A DNA stretch of 64,000 nucleotides from Geothrix sp. (GTDB lineage Bacteria > Acidobacteriota > Holophagae > Holophagales > Holophagaceae), in contig NZ_JAHRYQ010000001.1 in the NCBI RefSeq assembly GCF_020622065.1, forward strand, positions 1,674,001-1,738,000. Direction: 5' to 3'. Positions 18,103 to 26,091 of this stretch are shown one piece after another. Position 1 is the first letter of the stretch, and each line of letters begins with the position of its first letter. The translations under genes and the position numbers were made by a program. The notes below the pieces were generated by a model. That model made no database searches and was not told the DNA's origin. It saw only the letters and a list, made by a program, of their open reading frames with translations.

Positions 18103-18315
18103 ATGAACTACGAAGCACTGTTAACCCGACGCGAGGCCGCGTCCTTCCTTGCCATTAGCCCACGGACGCTGGAGCTTTGGGCCATCCGTGGAGGTGGCCC
18201 CGCCTTCGTTAAGGTTGGCCACCTCTGCCGGTACCGGATGGCAGACCTCCAAGCGTGGACCGAGGCCCGTACTCGTCAGCACACTCGGGACACCCCCTCT
18301 GGGGGGGTGGAGTGA
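18103..18315 (+). CDS. AlpA/excisionase-like helix-turn-helix protein
   Basis: A 70-residue winged HTH of the MerR-like family that includes AlpA and phage excisionases: LLTRREAASFLAISPRTLELWAIRGGGPAFVKVGHLCRYRMADLQAWTEAR. Such proteins either activate the integrase gene or act as recombination directionality factors. The ATG follows GGGGGATTCTT. Its stop overlaps the next start (TGATG). It heads the replication gene cluster of the island. Confidence 0.85.
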   Translation: MNYEALLTRREAASFLAISPRTLELWAIRGGGPAFVKVGHLCRYRMADLQAWTEARTRQHTRDTPSGGVE

Positions 18316-18494
18316 TGTGCGAACAGCAACGCGACACCTTCAGCTGCGGCCCAGCGATCCCCGTCCCTCAGTTCCGGGTTAGCACCCCGGATGGCGTGGT
18401 CTTACTCCTGCCATCTGAGCTGCGAATCGTCATGGATGAAGGTCGCGATTGGCTTGATGGCCTCGGCCAAGGGGGAACCCATGGGGAAAATTGA
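18315..18494 (+). CDS. Small hypothetical protein (59 aa)
   Basis: Unrecognised. It lies between the AlpA-like gene and the primase-like gene and overlaps both by start or stop codons, so it is supported mainly by operon architecture. It has no obvious motif apart from FRVSTPDGVVLLLPSEL. Confidence 0.55.
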   Translation: MCEQQRDTFSCGPAIPVPQFRVSTPDGVVLLLPSELRIVMDEGRDWLDGLGQGGTHGEN

Positions 18495-18786
18495 TTTCAA
18501 GCACATCGCGCGCGAGGCACTGGACCAGTCCCTACCCCTACTGATGGAGTTCCTGCCTGGTGGCCGCATCCAGGGCCAGGAGTACATCGTCAGAAACCCA
18601 ACCCGCAAGGACCGGAGGGCGGGGAGCTTCAGCATCAACCTCATGACGGGGCGTTGGTGCGAGTTCGCTACCGGGGAGCGGGGTGGAGACCTCATCTCCC
18701 TAGTGGCCTACATCAAAGTGCTTCCTCAAGGCGAGGCGGCCCGTGAACTGGCCCGCATGATGTGGGGTAAAAATGCAGCCCACTGA
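18481..18786 (+). CDS. Primase N-terminal-like protein (101 aa)
   Basis: The sequence pattern G-x-EYIVRNPTRKD-RAGSFSINLMTGRWCEFATGERGGDLISL is that of the DNA-entry or zinc-binding-like region of phage and plasmid primases, which usually precedes TOPRIM and helicase domains. Here it is a separate gene that overlaps the TOPRIM-helicase gene by 14 bp. GGGGGAACCC precedes the ATG. No cysteine cluster is present, so a zinc site is not supported. Confidence 0.7.
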   Translation: MGKIDFKHIAREALDQSLPLLMEFLPGGRIQGQEYIVRNPTRKDRRAGSFSINLMTGRWCEFATGERGGDLISLVAYIKVLPQGEAARELARMMWGKNAAH

Positions 18787-20830
18787 GCCCAGCCTCATCA
18801 TGCCCGCCCGCAAGGGTGCCCCATCCCTGCCGCTCTCATGGCCCCGCCTCGGGAAACCGTCCTCTGTGTCTGTCTACAGGAACGATGCGGGTTTCCCCCT
18901 TTTCGCTGTGCTGAGGTTCGACCCTCCAGGCGGGCACAAGATCATCCGCCCGGCCACTCTATGGCAGATCCCAGATGGAACGATGGCATGGCAGCTCAAG
19001 GCGGCCCCTGCCCCGCGTGCCATCTACAACCTGCACAAACTGGCCAAAAACTCGAAGGCCCCCGTCCTGGTTGTCGAGGGTGAGAAGGCCGCCGATGCCG
19101 CATCCAAGCATTTTCCCGATTGGGTCGTCACCACCAGTGGGAGCGCCACCAGCGCAACGGCCGCGAACTGGAGCCCGCTGGCGGGCCGTAGGGTGGCCAT
19201 CTGGCCCGATGCCGACGATCCGGGCCGCAAGTATGCAGAAGAGGTCCACCAGGCCCTCCAGGCCCTGGGAGTGGCCAGCGCGGGCATCGTGGCACTTCCC
19301 GATGGTCTGCCGGAGAAGTGGGACTTGGCAGACCTGGAGACCAGCCCGGTTCCTGATCTGGATGCAGAGGCGGCGCTCGCCCTTATCGAAGAGGCCGCCA
19401 GAGAGAGGTGCATGGCCAGGGAACACCCCACGCTCCCCCTACCCTCTGCCAATGGCGGAGGTGCTGGACCATGGATCGTGGGAGATGTTCGACGCATGCT
19501 GACCGAATCCCCTCCCCCGGTTCGGTGGCTGGTGGAGGGCCTCATCCCCGGTGGCGTGCCGGGTGTTCTGGCGGCGAGGGCCGGGGCCGGGAAGTCCATG
19601 ACTGCCCTGTCCATCGGCATGGGCCTCGCCTCCGGTCTGGGTGTGATGGGGCGGCCCGTGAGCATGGAGGAAGCCCGTGGCGTCCTCTTCGTGGGCCTTG
19701 AGGATGACGAGGCGGAGTTCCATAGGCGGTTAGCCCGGGGCCTTGAGCTCCTGAAAGAAGATCCGGAGTGGACACAGGGCCGTGAGGGTGGCTTGCTCCG
19801 GCGGTTGCGCCCTCTGTTCCCGAACCGCACCTCTGGTGAATCCCTCTACCTTGAGGACCAGTGGCGGAACCTGGCAGACATGGCCAGTGCGATCCCCGGC
19901 GGCTGCGGACTCATCATTCTGGACACCCTGGCGCGGATGGCCGATGGAGACGAAAACAAAGCCTCAGACATCCGCCCATTCAATGAGGCCGTCTCGGCTC
20001 TGGCCCAGGCGACCGGGGCCGCCGTGCTGTCCATTCACCATGTCGGCAAGGGGAACGACGCGCCTTCAGACAAGAAACTCTGGCAACGGCTCCACCCGGA
20101 GGCCTTGCGAGGATCCAGCGCGGTGGAGGCTGCGGCCAGGTTCATCATCCAAATGGCCGCCCTGTCGCCCTCAGAGGCCCAGGCCACGGGCCTGGAAGTG
20201 GACCGGGCACTTAGGGGCGGGTATGTTGCCCTGCACTTATCCAAGATGAGTGCCTCGGAGAAGGGCGACACCATCCTGCTTGAGCGCAGGCAGGCGGACG
20301 AACCCGGAGCGGGGTTCCTCGGCTTGCACCCTGATTCCGAACGGATCCTGACCTTGATCCAGGGGGCCTCCGCCGTCCTCAAACTGACCAAGCGGGACGA
20401 GGTATTGCTGGCCATCGCGGAAGCCGGGGGACTGGGGGGCCTGGACCCCAAGGTGGCGGCCCCGTTCATCTGGCCAGACTCAGGGAACCCCAGGGGACAG
20501 TGGGACAAATCCCTGCACGCCCTCCGCAAGGCCGGACTCTTGGGGGAGATTCGCCTCACAGACCTTGGCCTGGCCAAGGTGGAGACGCTGGGTTCTGGAT
20601 CTCCCTTCCCTTCCGGTTCCCTAGGGGGATGGAAGGGAAGGAAGATCACCCCCAACCCGGGCGAATCGTCTTCCGGGCGGAAGATCGAGGATGGCCACAT
20701 CGAGTCAGAAGGCCCGAAAGCATTGGATCTTCCGGGCGGAAGATGGGGGGCGGAAGAAGCGGAAGATCCGACCTCCTTGGTGGCCGGGGCGATCTTCCAC
20801 CCGGAAGATGCCCGAGAGGTCGCCTTGTGA
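18773..20830 (+). CDS. TOPRIM-RepA-type primase/helicase, replication protein of the island
   Basis: A 685-residue protein. A TOPRIM-like part (about 60-210) holds VLVVEGEKAADAA and WPDADDPG, the acidic metal-binding sites of primases. A RecA/RepA-like ATPase follows (about 235-480), with Walker A RAGAGKS, Walker B GLIILDTLARM and IHHVGKG. The C-terminal 150 residues are low in complexity and rich in Ser/Gly. Together with the preceding 101-residue protein it would form a replication initiator or helicase for the excised element. Palindromic repeats lie in its last 170 bp. Known hexameric RepA helicases are shorter; the fused TOPRIM part is typical of phage satellites and plasmids. Confidence 0.85.
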   Translation: MQPTEPSLIMPARKGAPSLPLSWPRLGKPSSVSVYRNDAGFPLFAVLRFDPPGGHKIIRPATLWQIPDGTMAWQLKAAPAPRAIYNLHKLAKNSKAPVLVVEGEKAADAASKHFPDWVVTTSGSATSATAANWSPLAGRRVAIWPDADDPGRKYAEEVHQALQALGVASAGIVALPDGLPEKWDLADLETSPVPDLDAEAALALIEEAARERCMAREHPTLPLPSANGGGAGPWIVGDVRRMLTESPPPVRWLVEGLIPGGVPGVLAARAGAGKSMTALSIGMGLASGLGVMGRPVSMEEARGVLFVGLEDDEAEFHRRLARGLELLKEDPEWTQGREGGLLRRLRPLFPNRTSGESLYLEDQWRNLADMASAIPGGCGLIILDTLARMADGDENKASDIRPFNEAVSALAQATGAAVLSIHHVGKGNDAPSDKKLWQRLHPEALRGSSAVEAAARFIIQMAALSPSEAQATGLEVDRALRGGYVALHLSKMSASEKGDTILLERRQADEPGAGFLGLHPDSERILTLIQGASAVLKLTKRDEVLLAIAEAGGLGGLDPKVAAPFIWPDSGNPRGQWDKSLHALRKAGLLGEIRLTDLGLAKVETLGSGSPFPSGSLGGWKGRKITPNPGESSSGRKIEDGHIESEGPKALDLPGGRWGAEEAEDPTSLVAGAIFHPEDAREVAL
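20669..20809. repeat. Three palindromes ATCTTCC-N4-GGAAGAT (iteron-like)
   Basis: Copies lie at 20669-20684 (TCTTCC-GGGC-GGAAGA, outermost bases changed), 20727-20744 (perfect, spacer GGGC) and 20792-20809 (perfect, spacer ACCC), with centres 59 and 65 bp apart. Half-sites GGAAGA and GGAAGATC lie at 20752 and 20761. They sit in the 3' end of the replication gene, which is a common place for replication origins or autoregulatory sites. Confidence 0.6.
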
Positions 20831-21216
20831 GCCGGGTCATGGCCTCCCAAGTCTTTCTCCTGGCCCGGGCGGATGTGAGGTGGAGGGGGGACGGCGAACG
20901 CATCTACGGGTCTCCAGCCGAGGCCCTGGACCCGTCTGGGTTGAACATGGCCCGCGACCTCAAATCCGAGCTGATCGCCCTGCTGGGCATAACGGAGGAG
21001 CAGAGGGGGACCATCCTGCGTCGGGACCCCAAGGTGGATCTGGAGGGCCTGGCCCGCTACCGCCAATGCCTGGAGATTTGGGAGGAATTTACCCGGCAGG
21101 AGCAGGCCATCCTCCAGGGGCGGGCCTTGGGCTTGGTGAATCTGAAGAACCTCGCAGTCATCCGAAGGTTCAGCGGCGGTTTGGTGGGAGCCTGTTGGCA
21201 GGAATACAGGGAATGA
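20827..21216 (+). CDS. Hypothetical island protein (129 aa)
   Basis: Unrecognised. It starts with GTG overlapping the preceding stop (GTGA), with GAGAGG 8 bp upstream; an ATG at 20839 is the alternative. The middle is helical (LKSELIALLGITEEQRGTIL), and no catalytic motif is visible. It is the last gene of the plus-strand replication operon. Confidence 0.6.
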   Translation: MSRVMASQVFLLARADVRWRGDGERIYGSPAEALDPSGLNMARDLKSELIALLGITEEQRGTILRRDPKVDLEGLARYRQCLEIWEEFTRQEQAILQGRALGLVNLKNLAVIRRFSGGLVGACWQEYRE

Positions 21217-21236
21217 CCCACTCTGCCGGGCAGTCG

Positions 21237-21512
21237 TCAGTCCTCCTTGGGGAGAGTAGTGGAACCCGACTGCGGCGACGGAGTGTTCTCCGCCTGTGCG
21301 AGCCTGGAACCCTTCTCCATCTCGGCCTGGAGCCAGGCTTCCATCCCGTCCTCGACTTCCTGCATCGGATTCGGCAGGTCGGCCCCACCCGAACTCGCGT
21401 CGGGCGCGGTCGTGGACTTCGCGCTGGATCGCTGGGTAGACGCGATCAACGGTCCTTCGAAGAACATCGGGTCGTTCGCCGGAACCGATCCTTTCCAGGT
21501 GATCTTGCCCAT
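21237..21512 (-). CDS. Small hypothetical protein (91 aa)
   Basis: Unrecognised. GGAG lies 9 bp before the ATG. The C-terminal half is acidic and polar, rich in Ser, Gly and Glu. It is convergent with the replication operon. Confidence 0.45.
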   Translation of the reverse strand: MGKITWKGSVPANDPMFFEGPLIASTQRSSAKSTTAPDASSGGADLPNPMQEVEDGMEAWLQAEMEKGSRLAQAENTPSPQSGSTTLPKED

Positions 21513-21552
21513 AGCTGTAATCTCCGTCCGATGTGAAACCTTTTGCCTCGTC

Positions 21553-21732
21553 CTACTTGGGTTGCCCGGTCTTCGGGTCCAGGTAGCACTCGGGGCGCAG
21601 CTTCCCCTCAGCGAACAGCTTGGCCATTCGCGCCTTCACCCGCTCGTTTGCCCGGTTGGATCGCTCCACGGCTGAGTTCTCACTGTCTCCAGTAGGCTTC
21701 GGCGGCATCTGGGTTTGCGGCGTTTTGGGCAT
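21553..21732 (-). CDS. Small hypothetical protein (59 aa)
   Basis: Starts at ATG 21732, picked because AAGGAGG lies 5 bp upstream; the longer frame is unlikely. The sequence has a Pro/Gln-rich N-terminus and the helix SNRANERVKARMAKLFAEGK. Unknown function. It precedes the 91-residue gene on the same strand by 40 bp. Confidence 0.55.
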   Translation of the reverse strand: MPKTPQTQMPPKPTGDSENSAVERSNRANERVKARMAKLFAEGKLRPECYLDPKTGQPK

Positions 21733-21979
21733 AGCGGCCTCCTTGGCTGGAATCAAATTCATTCCCGTCTCTTTGCTTTGCCGCGTGAATGGACAACGGA
21801 TGCTTACCCGTGGGTTGGGCATCCTCCCCTTCATCCCTAACTCTGCCCCGGCAGGGTAAAGGCTCATCTTCATTTTCCATTTTACTCTTATTTACTGTGC
21901 GGCACTACAGACTTCGCCCCGCCACCCAAGAGTCAAAGAGTGGCGTGCAGACTAACTTTCCAAGCCCTACCATACGGGC

Positions 21980-22519
21980 ATGAAGAAGTGCGTCTGGTGC
22001 TACGGCAGGCCCGTCATGGAGGAGGGGTTCCACCACTGCTACCCCTGCCTCCTGGAACTGTCCGAGCGCAACGCCCGATGGTTTGCCTGCGACACCGGGG
22101 GACGGTGCCTGGAGTGTCGGAAGCGGCCCCGTGTGGAGGGGAAGTCCAGGTGCAGGCGATGCCTCGGCATGAAGGCAGACAACATGGCCCGCAGGCGATC
22201 AGAACTGGCCCAGGAAGGCCGCTGCACCGAATGTGCAACCCACCTCACCCCCGAAGAATCCCGGCGCAATCACGGCCTAAAGCTGAAGGTCTGCGAGGCC
22301 TGCCGAGCGAAGAAGAAGGGTTGGCAGAGGGACGCGGCAGAGCGTCGGAGGCACGGCTGGGTTCCGATCCACCGGGCCTGGCATAGGCGGCCCAAGCATG
22401 GGCCAATGAGGGTCACCCATCGGGGGGCATGGGTGCCCGCAAGGGCCTTGATGCCATCCAAGGATGTGCGGGGGCGGGTTTATCTCACTCTGGCGAAGCA
22501 GCTCGGGGGCGATGTCTAA
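21980..22519 (+). CDS. Cysteine-rich zinc-ribbon-like protein
   Basis: A 179-residue, very basic protein with at least four CxxC pairs: CVWC, CYPC, CLEC, CRRC, CTEC and CEAC. It probably binds several zinc ions and nucleic acid. The C-terminal part is rich in Arg, Trp and His. I see no HNH nuclease motif. The position between the replication region and the R-M operon fits a regulator or accessory defence factor, but this is only inferred. Confidence 0.65.
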   Translation: MKKCVWCYGRPVMEEGFHHCYPCLLELSERNARWFACDTGGRCLECRKRPRVEGKSRCRRCLGMKADNMARRRSELAQEGRCTECATHLTPEESRRNHGLKLKVCEACRAKKKGWQRDAAERRRHGWVPIHRAWHRRPKHGPMRVTHRGAWVPARALMPSKDVRGRVYLTLAKQLGGDV

Positions 22520-22562
22520 GAGGCCCAGGTCCCACTACCGCTCGGGGTGACTCGAAAATGCC

Positions 22563-24875
22563 CTACCCCACCGACTCGTACAAGAATCGCTGGAATCCCG
22601 AAAACGCATCCCGGATCTCCTCCACGCTGCCCAGGTCAGCCACGGCATCTGAAATAGCGTCGTGATACTTCAGCCTGAGCAGGGGCGAGAGCTTCTCCTG
22701 GTCGAGTTCGTCCACGCCCTGCTTCACATACTGGGCCAGGACGAACTCCAGGAAGGCCCGCTGCTTGTCGGAGTAGCTGTCGTGGATGAGGACCTTGGCC
22801 TGGTCGGCACGGGCCTCACGGGTTCGGGGGCTCAGGGCGAAGGCGACATAGGCCAGCACATCGAACAGGTCGCTGTTCTCGGCCTCGATGATCCGCTGCA
22901 TCTCGGTCATGGTGTCCCGGCCATAGCCCTGGTCCGAAAGTCCAGTCAGGAGGGCCTTCCGGGTATCAGGCTTGCTCCAGATGGCCCTCAGTTCGGCCTC
23001 GTTCTTGAAGAAGGCTGGCAGGGCCCCGAACAGATTCTCCAGGAACTGCGCCGCCGACATGGGCCGCCCGTCCGCGCTCCAGAAGGTGGTGGACAGCATG
23101 TGCTGGATGGTCCGTTCCTTCCCATCCGCAAGCTTGATGCGGGTCTTTTGCTTCCGCTCAGGCTCCTCCCCCTCGGGCTTGGGATCGGGGGCAGCCCGTT
23201 CCACCTGCCGCGATGGGCCTTTCCCGTCTTCTGTTTCAAGCTCCTCCGGCTCCCCGTCCCACTCGGGATCGTTGAAGTGGTGGTGGGCCTGCACGAAGTC
23301 GTAGATGGTGAAGTAATCCTTGCCCTCGAAGAGCCGCGTGCCTCGCCCGATGATCTGCTTGAACTCGATCATGGAGTTCACAGGGCGCATGAGGACGATG
23401 TTGCGGACATTCCGCGCATCCACCCCGGTCGATAGCTTCTGGGAGGTGGTCAGGATGGTGGGGATGGTCTTTTCGTTGTCCTGGAAGTCGCGCAGGTACT
23501 GCTCGCCCAGGGCCCCATCGTTGGCCGTGACCCGGACGCAGTAGAGGGGGTTGGTGCTGCGGCTCACCTGGTTGATGAGATCGCGCACCGCCAGCGCGTG
23601 GGGTTGGCTGGCGCAGAACACCAAGGTCTTCTCATCCTGGTGGATCAGGTCCATGAAGAGCCGCACCCGATAGTCTTCGCGCTCCTTGATCTCGATGATC
23701 CGGTTGAAGTCCGACTCGGTGTAGCGCTTCCCTTCTTCGGCCACCCCTTCCAGCAGGATGTCGTCCGGCGTGTAGACATATTCGTCCAGCGTGGTGCTGA
23801 TCTGCTTCACTTTGAAGGGCGTGAGGAAGCCATCGTTGATGCCTTCCTTCAGCGAATAGGCGAACACCGGCTCCCCGAAGTAGGCGTAGGTGTCCACATT
23901 GTCCGTGCGCTTGGGTGTAGCCGTGAGGCCCAGCTTCACCGCCGGGGCGAAGTAGTCGAGGATGCTCCGCCAGGTACTCTCGTCCTTGGCCCCGCCCCTG
24001 TGGCATTCGTCGATCACGATGAAGTCGAAGAAGTCGGGCGGATACTCCCCGAAGTAGGGCGTGTCACCGGGGCCGCTCATGAAGGTCTGGAAGATGGTGA
24101 AGAAGATGCTGCCGTTCTTTGGGACCTTGCCCTTCTTGCGGATCTCATCGGGGGCGATGCGGACCAGCGCGTCCTCCGGGAAGGCCGAGAAGGCGTTGTA
24201 GGCTTGGTTCGCCAGGATGTTCCGGTCCGCCAGGAAGAGGATGCGGGGGCGCCGGGTGGGTTCCCCGCTAAGGCTCCACCGGCTCTGGAAGAGCTTCCAG
24301 GCGATCTGGAAGGCGATGAAGGTCTTGCCCGTGCCGGTGGCCAGGTTGAGCAGGAGGCGGTCCTTCCCGGCTGCGATGGCTTCCAGGGCCCGCTCGATCG
24401 CGATGTCCTGGTAGTAGCGGCCCGGGTGGGAGCCGCCCTTGTCCTCAAAGGGCACGGCGGCGAAGCGGTCCCGCCAGGCATTCGCTTCGGCATAGGTCCA
24501 GTCCCAGAGTTCATCAGGGCTGGGGAAGGCGGGCACATCCCCTTCCTGCCCCAGGGCCATGTCCATGCCGTAGATTGCCTGGCCGTTGGTGGCGTAGGTG
24601 AAGCGGACCGCCAGCTTGGCGGCGTAGCTCTTGGCCTGGCCCACGCCCTCGGTGTAGGGCTTGTCCCAGGCCTTGGCCTCCACCACGGCCAACTTGGTGT
24701 TGCGGTAGACCAGCACATAGTCCGCGATCTCAGCCTTGGCCCGCTGGCCGCCGCCCTGAAGCCGCCCCTGGGTGATCCCGTATTCCCGCAGGATGCGGCT
24801 GCCCTCGACCACGCCCCACCCCGCCGCCTTCAGCGCGGGGTCGATGTGCTCAGCTCGGGTTTCGGCTTCGTTCAC
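22563..24875 (-). CDS. hsdR: Type I restriction endonuclease subunit R
   Basis: Motor and nuclease subunit of 770 residues. The PD-(D/E)xK nuclease lies near the N-terminus (AEIADYVLVYRNTKLAVVEAKAW). The SF2 translocase has Walker A ATGTGKT, DECH box (IDECHRGG), LGLTATPKR and the motif VI region IIGRGTR. A linker rich in Glu and Pro precedes the C-terminal HsdM-binding helical domain. The GTG at 24875 starts 13 bp beyond the hsdS stop and is favoured over an upstream start inside hsdS because AGGG-CGAAG precedes it. It would cut unmethylated foreign DNA. Confidence 0.95.
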   Translation of the reverse strand: MNEAETRAEHIDPALKAAGWGVVEGSRILREYGITQGRLQGGGQRAKAEIADYVLVYRNTKLAVVEAKAWDKPYTEGVGQAKSYAAKLAVRFTYATNGQAIYGMDMALGQEGDVPAFPSPDELWDWTYAEANAWRDRFAAVPFEDKGGSHPGRYYQDIAIERALEAIAAGKDRLLLNLATGTGKTFIAFQIAWKLFQSRWSLSGEPTRRPRILFLADRNILANQAYNAFSAFPEDALVRIAPDEIRKKGKVPKNGSIFFTIFQTFMSGPGDTPYFGEYPPDFFDFIVIDECHRGGAKDESTWRSILDYFAPAVKLGLTATPKRTDNVDTYAYFGEPVFAYSLKEGINDGFLTPFKVKQISTTLDEYVYTPDDILLEGVAEEGKRYTESDFNRIIEIKEREDYRVRLFMDLIHQDEKTLVFCASQPHALAVRDLINQVSRSTNPLYCVRVTANDGALGEQYLRDFQDNEKTIPTILTTSQKLSTGVDARNVRNIVLMRPVNSMIEFKQIIGRGTRLFEGKDYFTIYDFVQAHHHFNDPEWDGEPEELETEDGKGPSRQVERAAPDPKPEGEEPERKQKTRIKLADGKERTIQHMLSTTFWSADGRPMSAAQFLENLFGALPAFFKNEAELRAIWSKPDTRKALLTGLSDQGYGRDTMTEMQRIIEAENSDLFDVLAYVAFALSPRTREARADQAKVLIHDSYSDKQRAFLEFVLAQYVKQGVDELDQEKLSPLLRLKYHDAISDAVADLGSVEEIRDAFSGFQRFLYESVG

Positions 24876-24888
24876 GGTCTTCGCCCTG

Positions 24889-26091
24889 TCACAGGTCGCC
24901 GTTGAAGGCGCGGTGAAGGAGGGACTGCTTAAGCTCATCCAGGGCTTCTAGCTTCTGAGAGTAGTTACTAGCCAGCTTATCGCATTCATCTTGTAATGCC
25001 TGGATGGCTTCCGCTATCTCCAATTGCGTCGCGACCTTTGTTGGGTAAGACACAATCACATCGCCAATTTTGGAGGGAGAAGTGTGTCGGACCTTTACCC
25101 CAGAGCCACTTGCGTGAACGGCCGCACGAAGTCCTTTGGTGTTGAAGACATGGAAGAAGAACTCGTTACACCAGGGAACACCTGGATTCCCATTAACAAG
25201 CCCCAATCGCTGGTTGTGTAAAAACCTATCAGACGCTGGAACCAGGATAGGGCTGCCCAGCAGGCCAGCGGCCTGTTCTGTCATCGCAATGAGAAGATCG
25301 CCTTTGGACAAGATGAAACCATCAGGGACCTCACCAATGTAATACTTCTGCTTCTCACCCCTATCTCGGTAGCCACCAGCCTCGATAAAATTGCCTGGAG
25401 TAAGCAAGACATACCTTCCCTCGGACCTGAAGTGCTCCCCTTGGAATGCGAATCCATGTTTGATGCTGCAAAGCTCCGAGAGCGGGGCTGAACGCCATCC
25501 TGATTTATTCCCGGACAGCTTGGACTCTCGTTCGCTCTCGAACACCTCATATGCGTTCTGAAGGTTCTTCTCGGCGTTGGCCTTGGCGGTGTCAATGCCC
25601 TCGAAAGCTATGTTTAGGATGGTGACGATACGCTGCTGCTCCGAGAATGGTGGGATAGGAAGCTGAAGTGCCTTGATGAATGGGACTTTCACCCCTTGTA
25701 CCGTGGCTCCGGTTCCCTCCCCAACAATCAGGTGCGCCACTCGCTTGAACCAGTAGTAGAGAAACCGGGTAGAAATTTTGGTCGGGTCATTCGGAATGAT
25801 TCCACGCAGGTCCTGATTTATCGCAGTGTCCTGCTTAATAATGCAGACCTTCCCCAGGCCAACCCTGGTTGCGATCACCACATTCCCGCTTGGGATTATG
25901 TTTGCGGCACTATTCCTAACGGCTTCCTCGGTGATGCTTCGTTCTGTTTCTGTGACGATGTCCGATCGCAGATCCCGCACTGTGGCCCATGGAATCTGCC
26001 CCTCGTAATATCTGGCGATTGAAATTGAGGGTGTCCCGCCTCCAACGACTTGGCAGACATCTCCCAAATTCTTCATAGGCCATGGGCTCAT
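24889..26091 (-). CDS. hsdS: Type I restriction-modification specificity subunit S
   Basis: Target recognition subunit, 400 residues, with two target-recognition domains. The first begins MKNLGDVCQVVGGGTPS; a conserved spacer (LPIPPFSEQQRIVTIL) and helix follow; the second starts with LSELCSIKHGFAFQGE, and the C-terminal helix contains EALDELKQSLLHRAF. The ATG overlaps the hsdM stop (ATGA); a second Met lies six codons in. The base composition is visibly more AT-rich than the flanking genes, as is common for horizontally exchanged specificity genes. The recognised DNA sequence cannot be read from protein. Confidence 0.95.
   Translation of the reverse strand: MSPWPMKNLGDVCQVVGGGTPSISIARYYEGQIPWATVRDLRSDIVTETERSITEEAVRNSAANIIPSGNVVIATRVGLGKVCIIKQDTAINQDLRGIIPNDPTKISTRFLYYWFKRVAHLIVGEGTGATVQGVKVPFIKALQLPIPPFSEQQRIVTILNIAFEGIDTAKANAEKNLQNAYEVFESERESKLSGNKSGWRSAPLSELCSIKHGFAFQGEHFRSEGRYVLLTPGNFIEAGGYRDRGEKQKYYIGEVPDGFILSKGDLLIAMTEQAAGLLGSPILVPASDRFLHNQRLGLVNGNPGVPWCNEFFFHVFNTKGLRAAVHASGSGVKVRHTSPSKIGDVIVSYPTKVATQLEIAEAIQALQDECDKLASNYSQKLEALDELKQSLLHRAFNGDL

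Noticed and set aside
20500-20826. A longer N-terminal extension for the protein at 20827
   Set aside because: It would overlap the replication gene by over 300 bp in another frame, while the GTGA junction with GAGAGG gives a normal start.
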